The notes under the pieces are model-generated. The model did not search any database. It saw nothing but the letters and a program-made list of their open reading frames with translations, and was not told the origin of the DNA. A stretch of 64,000 bases of DNA, from the NCBI RefSeq assembly GCF_023091745.1, contig NC_068934.1, positions 17,996,434-18,060,433 of the forward strand. The letters run 5' to 3'. The stretch comes from Budorcas taxicolor. Lineage: Eukaryota; Chordata; Mammalia; Artiodactyla; Bovidae. The position numbers and the translations under genes are program-made. Of this stretch, positions 11,501-22,300 are shown one piece after another (the stretch's first letter is position 1; the number at the start of each line of letters is the position of its first letter).

Positions 11501-11761
11501 AACTTAACATTGCTAATCAAAAGTAAGGAAAATGTAATATGTATTCACAAAAGCAGGCTGATGTAGACACCAAAGGCTTCTCTTCCAAACTGTTGTGCAT
11601 TCTAGAAGTGGTAATGAGAACTTACTTGGCCTTGGGAATTTTGGTGCTTGTGAATTCTTATGGCTAAGTTATTTATGGCACACATCACGTTAGTTCTGCT
11701 TGATGTGTTCACTTTTCAGTACTCTTCCCTGTTTCTTTTAATCTTTTTATATAGGATGAGG

Positions 11762-11898
11762 GCTGCTGCTGCTAAGTCACTTCAGTTGTGTCCAACTCTC
11801 TGCGACCCCATAGATGGCAGCCCACCAGGCTCCCCTGTCCCTGGGAGTCTCCAGGCAAGAACACTGGAGTGGGTTGCCATTTCCTTCTCGAATGCATG
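11762..11898 (-). repeat. BOV-A2 SINE, one monomer
   Basis: The + strand starts gctgctgctgctaagtcact (reverse of the AGC tail) and ends ttgccatttccttctcgaat. Only the 3' monomer is present. Confidence 0.9.
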
Positions 11899-12171
11899 AG
11901 GGCTAACCCAAGTCAAACCTCTTCTCCAAGCAACTCTTTTCTTCCAACCCCTGTTTAGTTGTCATTTCCTATTTAGTAGTTTAGCTGTTTGTGTCCTCTA
12001 GTTGTTCTTTGACGTTAGTTTAGTTTCCTCATCTAGATTGTAAGGCCCTTATGGGGAAAACTGCCCTCCATACTACCTGACAATGGTGGAAAATTTGTAT
12101 GCTTGTTGGTGATACTTGGGGGTTCTTTTAATTTTGTACAACTTTCAGCCTTAAGACCAGTCATTTTCAGG

Positions 12172-12345
12172 AACAACAAGGACCTCTGTAAAGCACAGGG
12201 AGCTGTACTCAATATTTTGTAATAACCTGTAAGGGAAGAGGTTCTGAAAAAATAGATATGGATGTATATATAACTGAGTTACTTTGCTGTACACCTGAAG
12301 CCATTGTAAATCAACTATCCTTCAGTTGTAAAAGAAGATTTTGAC
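12172..12345 (+). repeat. Ruminant L1 3' end
   Basis: The text cacagggagctgtactcaat, then tgtatatataactgagttac and ctgtacacctgaagccattg with tcaactatccttcagttgta is the bovine L1 3' UTR, 5'-truncated. Confidence 0.88.
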
Positions 12346-12550
12346 TAGTCATTTATTTTTCTGTTGAGGATTTCTATTTCTATTAAGGAAGTACAGTTTT
12401 TGGATGTCAAAGATGCCTAGGACATATCTAGAAGTTAGGTACTCATAGTACACTCACCCCTGGAAATGGGGCCCCCTGTTCTATATTATTTGAATTTTTG
12501 ATCATATGCATATATTACTTAAAAACAAAAAAAGATAATCCAGGTAAAAG

Positions 12551-12772
12551 GTTGTCATTGTTTAGTTTCTTGGTGGTGTCTAACTCTTCTATAACCCCAT
12601 GGACTGTAGCCTACCAGGTTTCTCTGTCCATGGAATTTCCCAGGCAAGCATCCTGGAGTGGGTTGCCACGCCTTCCTCTAGGGGATCTATCCCAACCCAG
12701 TGACTGAACCCATCTCTCCTGTGTCTCCTGCATTGACAGGTGGGTTTTTTACCACTGAGCCAGATGAGGACC
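12551..12772 (-). repeat. Bov-tA SINE
   Basis: Reverse-strand copy: taaccccatggactgtagcc, then ctggagtgggttgccacgcc and gtctcctgcattgacaggtg, ending in the reverse of the tRNA-like head at ccactgagcc. Moderately diverged. Confidence 0.9.
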
Positions 12773-12824
12773 CATCTAACATTTGTAAAGTATGTTAAAT
12801 CAACTAATATCTCTATAATACTTT

Positions 12825-15800
12825 CAGTTCAGTTCAGTCTCTCAGTCGTGTCCGACCCTTTGCTACCCCATGAACCACAGCATGCTAGGCCTCCCTGTCC
12901 ATCACCAACTCCCGGAGTTTACCCAAACCCATGTCCATCAAGTCGGTGATGCCATCCAGCCATCTCATTCTCTGTCGTCCTTTCTCCTCCTGCCCTCAAT
13001 CTTTCCCAGCATCAGGGTCTTTTGAAATGAGTCAGCTCTTCACATCAGGTGGCCAAAGTATTGGAGTTTTAGCTTCAACATCAGGCCTTCCAAAGAACAC
13101 TCAGAACTGATCTCCTTTAGGATGGACTGGTTGGATCTCCTTGGAGTCCAAGGGACTCTCAAGAGTCTCCTCCAACACCATGGTTCAAAAGCATCAATTC
13201 TTCGGCGCTGAGCTTTCTTCGCAGTGCAACTCTCACATCCACGCATGACCACTGGAAAACCCATAGCCTTGACTAGACAGACCTTTGTTGGCAAAGTAAT
13301 GTCTCTGCTCTTGAATATGCTGTCTAGGTTGGTCATAACTTTCTTTCCAAGGAGTAAGTGTCTTTTAATTTCATGGCTGCAGTCATCAACTGCAGTGATT
13401 TTGGAGCCCAAAAATATAAAGTCAGCCACTGTTTCCACTGTGTCCCCATCTGTTTGCCATGAAGTGATGAGACCCACTTCTACAAAACAAGAGAAGACTC
13501 TACACATGGACATCACCAAATGGTCAACACTGAAATCAAATTGATTATATTCTTTGCAGCCAAAGATGGAGAAGCTCTATACAGTCAACAAAAACAAGAC
13601 CGGGAGCTGACTATAGCTCAGATCATGAACTCCTTATTACCAAATTCAGACTCATATTGAAGAAAGTAGGGAAAACTGCTAGACCATTCAGGTATGACCT
13701 AAATCAAATCCCTTATGATTATAGAGTGGAAGTGAGAAATAGATTTAAGGGACTAGATCTGATAGACAGAGTGCCTGATGAACTATGGACGGAGGTTCAT
13801 GACATTGTACAGGAGACAGGAATCAAGACCATCCCCAAGAAAAAGAAATGCAAAAAAGCAAAATGACTGTCTGAGGAGGCCTTACAAATAGCTCCGAAAA
13901 GAAGGGAAGCGAAAAGCAAAGGAGAAAAGGTAAGATATACCCATTGGAAGGCAGAGTTCCAAAGAATAGCAAGGAGAGATTAGAAAGCCTTCCTCAGTGA
14001 TCAATGCAAACAAATAGAGGAAAACAATACAATGGGAAAGATTAGATATCTCTTCAAGAAAATTAGAGATACCAAGGGAATATTTCATGCAAAGATGGGC
14101 TCAATAAAGGACAGAAATGGTATGGACCTGACTGAAGCAGAAGATATTAAGAGGTGGCAAGAATACACAGAAGAACTGTACAAAAAAGATCTTCACAACC
14201 CAGATAATCACAATGGTGTGATCACTCACCTAGAGCCAGATATCCTGAAATGTGAAGTCAAGTGGGTCTTAGGAAGCATCACTACGAACAAAGCTAGTGA
14301 AGGTGATGGAATTCCAGTTGAGCTATTTCAAATCCTGAAAGAGGATGCTGTGAAAGTGCTGTACTCATATGCCAGCAAATTTGTAAACTCAGTGGCGGCC
14401 ACAGGACTGGAAAAGGTCAATTTTCATTCCAATCCCAAAGAAAGGCACTGCCAAAGAATGCTCAAACTACTACACAATTGCACTCATCTCACACGCTAGA
14501 AAAGTGATGCTCAAAATTCTCCAGGCTTCAGCAATACGTGAACCGTGAACTTCCAGATGTTCAAGCTGGTTTTAGAAAAGGCAGAGGAACCAGAGATCAA
14601 ATTACCAACATCTGCTGGATCATGGAAAAAATAAGAGTTCCAGAAAAACATCTATTTCTGCTTTATTGACTATGCCAAAGCCTTTAACTGTGTGGATCAT
14701 AATAAACTGGAAAATTATGAAAGAGATGGGCATAGTAGACCACCTGACCTGCCTCTTGAAAAACCTATACGCAGGTCAGGAAGCAGCAGGTAGAACTGGA
14801 CATAGAACATCAGACTGGTTCCAAATAGGAAAAGGAGTGCATCAAGGCTGTATAGTGTCACCCTGCTTATTTAACTTATACGCAGAGTACATCATGAGAA
14901 ACGCTGGGCTGGAAGAAGCACAAGCTGGAATCAAGATTTCCAGGAGAAACATCAGTAACCTCAGAAATGCAGATGATACCACCCTTATGGCAGAAAGTGA
15001 AAAAGAACTAAAGAGCCTCTTGATGAAAGTGAAAGAAGAGAGTGAAAAAGTTGGCTTGAAGCTCAGCATTCAGAAAACGAAGATCATGGCATCTGGTCCC
15101 ATAACTTCATGGCAAATAGATGGGAAAACAGTGGCTGACTTTATTTTTCTGGGCTCCAAAATCACTGCGGATGGTGACTGCAGCCATGAAATTAAAAGAT
15201 GCTTACTCCTTGGAAAGAAAGTTATGACCAACCTAGACAGCATATTAAAAAGCAGAGACATTATTTTGCCAACAAAGTCTGTCTAGTCAAGGTTATGGTT
15301 TTTCCAGTGGTCATGCATGGATGTGAGAGTTGGATGTGAAGAAAGCTGAGTGCCGAAGAATTGATGCTTTTGAACCGTGGTTTTGGAGGAGACTCTTGAG
15401 AGTCCCTTGGACTGCAAGGAGATCCAACCAGTCCATCCTAAAGATCAGTCCTGAGTGTTCTTTGGAAGGCCTGATGTTGAAACTCCAGCTCCAATACTTT
15501 GGCCACCTAATGCAAAGAGCTGACTCATTTGAAAAGACCCTGATGCTGGGAAAGATTGAGGGCAGGAGGAGAAGGGGACGACAGAGAATGAGATGGCTGG
15601 ATGGCATCACCGACTTGATGGACATGGGTTTGGGTAAACTCCGAGAGTTGGTGATGGACAGGGAGGCCTGGCGTGCTGTGGTTCATGGGGTCGCCGAGTT
15701 GGACACGACTGAGCGACTGAACTGACGGGACTAGATGCCATGATATTAGTTTTCTGAATGTTGAGCTTCAAGCCAACTTTTTCACTGTTTTCTTTCACAT

Positions 15801-16832
15801 TCATCAAGAGGCTTTTTAGTTCTTCCTCACTTTCTGCCATAAGGGTGGTGTCAACTGCAATTCTGAGGTTATTGATATTTCTTCCAGCAGTCTTATTCCA
15901 GCTTGTGATTCTTCCAGCCCAGTGTTTCTCATGATGTACTCTGCATATAACTTAAATAAGCAGGGTGACAATATACAGCCTTGACGTACTGCTTTTCCTG
16001 TTTGGAAACAGTCTGTTTTTCCATGTCCAGTTGTAACTGTTGCTTCCTGACCTGCATATAGGTTTCTCAAGAGGCAGGTCAGGTGGTCTGCTATGCCCAT
16101 CTCTTTCATAATTTTCCACAGTTCATTGTGATCCACACAGTCAAAGGCTTTGGCATAGTCAATAAAGCAGAAATAGATATTTTCCTGGAATTCTTTTGCT
16201 TTTTCAATGATCCAGTGGATGATGCTAATTTGATCTCTGGTTCCTCTGCCTTTTCTAAAACCAGTTTGAACATCTGGAAGTTCACGGTTCACTTATTGCT
16301 GAAGCCTGGCTTGGAGAATTTTGAGCATTAGTTTACTAGCGTGTGAGATGAGTGCAATTGTGTGGTAGTTTGAGCATTCTTTGGCATTGCCTTTCTTTGG
16401 AATTGGAATGAAAACTGACCTTTTCCAGTCCTGTGGCCACTGTTGAGTTTTCCAAATCTGCTGGCATATTGCATGCTGCACTTTCACAGCATCATCTTTT
16501 AGGATTTAAAGTAGCTCAACTGGAATTATATCACCTCCACTAGCTTTGTTTGTAGTGATGCTTCCTGAGGTCCACTTGACTTCACAATCCAGGATGTCTG
16601 GCTCTAGGTGAGTGATCACACCATTGTGATTATCTGGGTCATGAAGATCTTGTTTTGTACAATTCTTCTGTGTATTCTTGCCATCTCTTCTTAATATCTT
16701 CTGCTTCAGTCAGGTCCATACCATTTATGTCCTTTATTGAGCCCATCTTTGCATGAAATGGGCAAAGTATCTCTAATTTTCTTGAAGAGATATCTTTTCT
16801 TTCCCATTCTGTTGTTTTCTTCTATTTCTTTG
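12825..16832 (-). mobile_element. BovB (RTE) LINE copy A, antisense, split into 12825-13473 and 15726-16832
   Basis: BovB is an RTE-clade non-LTR retrotransposon with an endonuclease/reverse transcriptase protein. The left piece starts with the reverse of the BovB 3' terminus (cagttcagttcagtctctca) and runs to gaagtgatgagac. The right piece resumes at gggactagatgccatgat, which is the next BovB text in the same orientation. The right piece encodes on the reverse strand an RT fragment with FIDYAKAFDCVDH and QGCILSPCLF (15816-16292). The element is 5'-truncated and full of stops, so inactive. The gap between the pieces is exactly filled by the sense copy at 13474-15724, so this is the older, host copy. 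Confidence 0.88.
13474..15724 (+). mobile_element. BovB (RTE) LINE copy B, sense, inserted into copy A
   Basis: A 2.25-kb 5'-truncated BovB, the longest single copy here. It starts within the region between endonuclease and RT and ends at the BovB 3' terminus (gacacgactgagcgactgaa). Open segments at 13657-13866, 14032-14499, 14666-15286 and 15330-15725 are consecutive parts of one frameshifted RT protein. Motifs seen: GVHQGCIVSPCLFNLYAEYI, then LRNADDTTLMAESE. The RT catalytic box is normally YADD; here the Tyr is Asn. Together with the frameshifts this makes it dead. Likely target duplication: tgatgagac at 13465-13473 and tgacgggac at 15723-15731 (7 of 9 match). Confidence 0.9.
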
Positions 16833-16939
16833 TCATATATATTATTTTATTGATTTTTTTTTATAATGTTAAACTATTAGGATTTTAAAAGGAAGAATCC
16901 ACCTCATTAGCTTTAAGTAATCCAGGCAGAAAGAGAAGT

Positions 16940-17060
16940 AGCATATATTGAGTACCAAGTATATTTCAGGCGCCATGTCAAGTTCCTTTATATGTATTAT
17001 AGGATCTTTTCAGCAGCCCTTTGAAGTAGGAATAAGTTTGCCTTCAGAGGAGCAGAAACA
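16940..17060 (-). repeat. MIR fragment, antisense
   Basis: The + strand reads tattgagtaccaagtatatt, then caggcgccatgtcaagttcc and cagcagccctttgaagtagg, the reverse complement of the MIR 3' part. Highly diverged. Confidence 0.65.
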
Positions 17061-17471
17061 ATGAGTATCTAGTTCATTATTGTTTAATATTGTATGCATT
17101 ATAGTTTCTCCATAAATATTTGTTGAATGAATAAAAAATTTTTTTAACATGGGGAAATCTGACAAAGGTAGAATTTCTCAAAAGTCACACAATAAGGGCC
17201 AGAGGTGTAATTTAAAAAAGATCTGTTTAGCTGGAAAGTAAATGCTTGTCACACCATGATTTTTATCTGAAGTGAGCTTTTGAGAAAAGATACCAGTACT
17301 TTGGCTAAAGTTCTGAGATTAAATAAGACTCTTTTTATTAGGTACAGACAACTGTTAAGAATGAGCACCACATTGAAGTAATGCATCCTTGTCCTTTCTT
17401 TTGATCATTCTTTCAAGACAAGCTTTTATTTTTTGGGGGGAAGGATCCTAACAACATTTACTGATAGGCTA

Positions 17472-17741
17472 GTGGTAATGGCACCCCACTCCAGTTCTCT
17501 TGCCTAGAAAATCCCATGGACGGAGGAGCCTGGAAGGCTGCAGTCCATGGGGTCGCTAAGAGTCAGACACGACTGAGTGACTTCACTTTCACTTTTCACT
17601 TTCATGCATTGGAGAAGGAAATGGCAACCCACTCCAGTGTTCTTGCCTGGAGAATCCCAGGGACGGCAGAGCCTGGTGGGCTGCCGTCCATGGGGTTGCA
17701 GAGTCAGACACGACTGAAGCAACTTAGCAGCAGCAGCAGCA
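17472..17741 (+). repeat. BOV-A2 SINE
   Basis: Complete two-monomer element with linker gacttcactttcacttttca and tail gcagcagcagcagcag at 17729-17741. Little diverged, so relatively young. Confidence 0.95.
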
Positions 17742-17879
17742 GTGTTGGCAAGAACTATGGGTACTGCACTTCTATGTTTATAAATAACCTATTAGTATAA
17801 GCTCTGTGCAGTATAAGGCATACAATTGTACCACTAAATACTAAACTGAAGAAATAGGGCGTTATAAGGTCCTTTGATC

Positions 17880-18440
17880 CTCCACTCTGCCCTCCCTGTT
17901 CCATCTCCCGCCTTTTCCCACTATGCTGATTTTGTGTTTTTTATTCTTATGCTTTTTAAAAAAAATAGTTTTGCCATATGGATGGATCTCTAGGAAAAAT
18001 ATTGTTTCAATTTGAATGGTTCTCAACGCAAATGGAATCATACTGTTTTTCTCGGATGAGCTTTTTCCCCTCGGTATTATATTTCTATTAAATAAGAATC
18101 TCTGGGAAATAGGACTCAAGCATTTGTATTTTCTTGAGGCTTTCTAGGTAATTCCAGTATGCCTTCAGGTGTACATACAGAATAGTGGAAGTACCTATTC
18201 ATAGTTTCAGCTTAACTAGACAAATGTAAATTTTTATTTTTAGAGGGAAGGAGGAATTTAAACTCCCATCAGCAGGGTGTGCTGTTCCACATCTTTTCCA
18301 GTATCCAGTATTTTCAGTCTTAACCTTTTGCAAACCTCATGGATGTAAAATGGGATCTTGATGTGATTTTAATTTGCTTTTCCCCGATAACTATTGAAAT
18401 TGAGATTTTTTTTTTCTTACGATTATTGACCACTCGTTTC
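17880..18440 (-). repeat. Probable old L1M fragment, antisense
   Basis: Text such as caaatggaatcatactgttt, then aactcccatcagcagggtgt and gatgtgattttaatttgctt resembles the antisense L1 3' end, but weakly. Confidence 0.45.
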
Positions 18441-18484
18441 CTCTTCTGTAATACTTTCTATTGTATTATTTTTTTGTATGTTTG

Positions 18485-19060
18485 TTTTTTGCAGGTTTTA
18501 TTTATTTATTGACGTATAGTTGATGTACAATATTGTGTTTCAGGTATACAGCAAAATAATTCAGTTATACATATATATATATTCTTTTTCAGATTCCTTT
18601 CCCTAATTCAGTTCAGTTCAGCTCAGTTCAGTCGCTCAGTCATGTCTGACTCTTTGAGACCCTATGAATCGCAGCACGCCAGGCCTCCCTGTCCATCACC
18701 AGCTCCCGGAGTTCACTCAGACTCGCGTCCATCGAGTCCGTGATGCCATCCAGCCATCTCATCCTCTGTCGTCCCCTTCTCCTCCTGCCCCCAATCCCTC
18801 CCAGCATCCGGGTCTTTTCCAAGAAGTCAACTCTTCGCATGAGGTGGCCAAAGTACTAGAGTTTCACCTTTAGCATCATTCCTTCCAAAGAAATCCCAGG
18901 ACTGATCTCCTTTCCCTTATTGGTTATTACAAAATATTGAGCGTAGTTCCCTGTGCTACAGATTAGGTCCTTGTTGTTTATCTGTGTTATATATTGCATA
19001 TCAGTGTTTTTATATTCTGGGTATCAGTCTTTCATTGAGTATATTGTTGCAGATGTTTTT
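18485..19060 (-). repeat. Ruminant L1 3' fragment, antisense, split by a BovB end
   Basis: The left part has gacgtatagttgatgtacaa and gtatacagcaaaataattca; the right part (from 18908) has ttccctgtgctacagattag and gttgtttatctgtgttatat. These adjoin in L1; the break is the insertion at 18609-18907. Confidence 0.85.
18609..18907 (-). mobile_element. Short BovB-derived 3' end (BovB or ART2A-type), antisense
   Basis: About 300 bases matching only the BovB 3' end, with the repeated cagttcag terminus at its start. It is low in divergence. Target duplication: tcctttccctaatt at 18595-18608 and tcctttcccttatt at 18908-18921 (13 of 14). The reverse-strand frame at 18640-18840 is BovB sequence. Confidence 0.9.
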
Positions 19061-19084
19061 CCACAGTTTATGGCATGCAGTACT

Positions 19085-20115
19085 ATTTATTGAATAGTGA
19101 GAATTGGAGTTGAGAGTGAGTAATGTTGATACTTGGGGAAGGAACATTCCAGTCAGAAGAAACAGCAGGTACAAAGGTCCTGTGGCTGGAACTGCCTGAA
19201 GTTTTCAAGAAGTAGTCCTGAAGGACACTGTGGGTGGAGCATGGTGAACGCTGGGAAGAATAGTGGGGATGAGGGGTGAGAGAGTAAGTGCATGTGGTGC
19301 AGGGACATGATAAGATGAAACACTCTATTTTATATATTTGTAATATGTTGTATATATTTATACAAATAAAATCTCTTTTCTCCTCTGAAATGAAATACAG
19401 ATAATATAAGCACTTAAAGAAAATAATGCCATGTTTCTAACTTAATATAAAGAAGACATAAATGAAAGTAGTATATTTCATTATGTATGACAATTTAGAA
19501 TACAAGTAGTGATTATGTAGAGTGTCTGACTTTAAGAGTTATAAGTTAGGACTTAAGCATGTGTGTATATTGCTGACTCAAATGCTGTAAACAGTAATTG
19601 TGATGGGATTTTGTGAAATGGTGAATAATTATTGATAATGTCCTATATCAAAGTGCAGCCTTCCCTTAATTTACATGAAGGAGGCATTCTGGAAAATTCA
19701 GAGTATAATGAAAGAACAAAATTCACATAATTCACTAACGAATATTCCATGGGCTATTTGAAACTCTGGGAGGACCAACTAAATTGCAGGCGCTCCCCTT
19801 CTTCATGTGATAATCAGAAACATTTCCGCTAGGAATCTTGGACACAGGACTTGGCAGGCATTATAAGAATTCTAACTCTGCATGAAATGGCAAATCATTG
19901 GAGAGTTTTAGGAAAAGGAGTAATGTAAATCACTAGTGTCTTAATGAGATCATTCTGGCTGCTGTATGGAGAATAAATGGTGGGTGGTTAAGTACAGAAG
20001 AAGAAAAACCAGTTGAGTCTAATCCCATAATCCAGGTGAACAGATGATAGTAGTTTAGACCAGACTTGAAACCATAGATTCTAAACTGTGATTGGAATCT
20101 GGATATATTTAAAAA
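19085..20115. repeat. Ancient repeat, L2-like, discontinuous
   Basis: Segments 19085-19320 and about 19860-20115 (gaacattccagtcagaagaa, gtacaaaggtcctgtggctg, gagatcattctggctgctgt, ataatccaggtgaacagatg) match phrases I associate with an old mammalian interspersed repeat of LINE-2 type. The section between them is unassigned. Confidence 0.5.
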
Positions 20116-20504
20116 GTAGTTTTTGCATGTCAGTACCAGGGCACATGTTTGTTTTGTTTTTCTTATCTCTACTCTTGGCCTATGTTTTCCCAGAAGTAGT
20201 TATGTTAACTAGATCAGGACTGCTGCCAACCTTTTGAACTATTAATATGGAGGGGTTTTTTTTTTCTACAAATGGTTGTTTCCATTGCTAAATAAAGTGG
20301 AAAGTGGATTTTCCTTTTTAACATGAACTTGCATGTTGTCAGTACACGAATTAAAATTCAGTAGAATTCAGTTAAATGCTCATAAGTGAAAATGTCAGCT
20401 TTATAAATACTAGGAAGCCTTTTGAGCTTATATTCTTTAGGACCAGAACCATTTGATTGTTTGGGTGAATGGGTTTTTGATGGAAATAGTGTTGGTTCTT
20501 TCCT

Positions 20505-20566
20505 GGTTCTTTCTCAGGTTACTCAGTGGGAAAGCACACTGTTTACAAACAGTCTAAGCTGATACC
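20505..20566 (+). repeat. Diverged 62-bp repeat, copy 1
   Basis: Aligns without gaps to 22239-22300 at 50 of 62 positions. The best block is actgtttacaaaca followed by tctaagct. I do not recognise it as a known family. Confidence 0.7.
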
Positions 20567-20897
20567 ATCCTTGAAGGGAGCAGTCCATGGCATTTTTGAC
20601 TCGAGAGACACTTTGATCCCCCCACATGATACGAACTTTTTTTGGATGATTTTTAAACAGCATCAAATGATGAAATTTGTATATTATCTCTCAGTACCAC
20701 AGCCAGAGGTGAAGGATGACCAAGTTTTTCTGGTCCAGTTGTCAGTAACCTGTTGTACATTTCATAGCAACTGTAAGAAACTATCATCTTAGTTATAGTT
20801 GGTTGGATTCAATTTTTATATTGAGAGGAGGTGTGGGAGATAAGTGATTAGCTTTCATAGGAGGAAATTTAATGAGGATTCTTGATACTTAGTGCAG

Positions 20898-21101
20898 CTT
20901 CCCAGGTGGCTCAGTGGTAAAGAATCTGCCTGCCAAGGCAGGAGACGTGGGTTTGATCCCTGGGTTGGAAAGATCCCCTGGAGAAGGAAATGGCAACCCA
21001 CTCCAATATTCTTACCTGGGAAATCCCATGGACAGAGGAGCCTGGCGGGCTCTAGTCTTTGGGGTCACAAAAGAGGCAGACATGACCTAGCAACTAAACA
21101 A
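20898..21101 (+). repeat. Bov-tA SINE with target-site duplication
   Basis: Full element from cttcccaggtggctcagtgg to gacatgacctagcaactaaa. Flanked by the 17-bp repeat cttgatacttagtgcag at 20881-20897 and its copy at 21102-21118, one mismatch. Confidence 0.96.
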
Positions 21102-21118
21102 CTTGATACTTACTGCAG

Positions 21119-21640
21119 TTTTGCTTCTTAAATATTTATTAAATGCCTAGTGTGTTTAGTCGGAGCCAGGTCCTTTAGCGAGGTTAAAAGTAATATAAGA
21201 TAGTCCCTGCCAGTAAGGACCTTATATTCCAGCAGAAGAGATGGAGACATACAGAGTTGTATAACATTATAAAGCAGTCTATAATTAAGCGGTAAAATAT
21301 TGGTAAAGCATTCTTTCTCAATGGGGAGAGGCACAAGTGCATTCCAGGGGAAAAATACAGCATCTGCAAACACTCAAGGGAAGGATGACTGGAGATTACT
21401 TAGGTTTGAAGAGTACTGTCAACATGATTTTCTCTTTGTGGGTGTTTTTAATGGAGAATAATAGGAAAGAAGCCTGAAAAGGTAAGATAGGTTAGGACAG
21501 AGCAGAGGACGCACTGCAAAATCAGTGAGGTTTATAAGCCTGGAAAAGACTTAAGGGAGAAAGCAGCAAGACCAGGTTAGAAGAGGGGAGTAGGAGATAG
21601 TAGCCATTGGCATAAAATCTAGGTATAAAGTGATAACTCA
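21119..21640. repeat. Ancient L2-like fragment
   Basis: Reads like aatatttattaaatgcctag, then agatagtccctgccagtaag and tgcattccaggggaaaaata, in the order of an old mammalian LINE-2-type repeat. Strongly decayed. Confidence 0.45.
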
Positions 21641-22238
21641 CCAGCTACTGAAGTAACAGTAAAAATAGAAAGGAAGAGACCAAAAAAAAGTTTTAGGTGT
21701 TGAAGAAAACATCTGAAATCTGTGTTTCATGATCCATGAGGGCTAAAGGGAAATTTTTCTAATAAGCAATATTCCAAGTTTGCCTTCACTACTTGAATAA
21801 TTCCCTCTCACCTCCTCCTCCCCAGAATCTCACTTTTTACCTTTAGCACACTGAAGTGGGAGGAAATGTTCATTCAGTTGATTTGTATGAGTGGTTGAGG
21901 AATTGTGAACAGCAGATCTCCCTTCTCACAGAAAGCTAGAAAATTGGTATAAGAGGGTAGTTAATGAACTGGGACCATATATTCATCTCTGTAGCCCCAG
22001 CCTGACAACTAATAAGCCAAAATCCTTTGAATGATAGTGAAGAAAATGTTTGATGTGTTTTCCCTGACCCCTTTACATTTGGGAGCAAATTTGACTGGGC
22101 AATTTGCATTGTGTTTCTTTCCTAAAAAAAAAAATAATAATAAGGAGGCGATATTGTTTATTCACCTTTTGTTTTGCCCCAGTGTCGCCCTGTGATCCTG
22201 CAGGCTCCCCAGATGTGTGTCTTTGTTCTTTCCATGTT

Positions 22239-22300
22239 GGTTCTTTCTCAGGCTGCTCAGCAAGGAGGCAGACTGTTTACAAACAATCTAAGCTAATTTC
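22239..22300 (+). repeat. Diverged 62-bp repeat, copy 2
   Basis: Second copy of the block at 20505-20566, same orientation, 1.7 kb away. Ten of the twelve differences are transitions, as expected for old neutral decay. Confidence 0.7.

Noticed and set aside
14666..15286. 206-aa open frame, the longest in the window
   Set aside because: It is part of the BovB RT (QGC-SPCLFNLYAEYI, NADD box) inside copy B, frameshifted on both sides; not a host gene.
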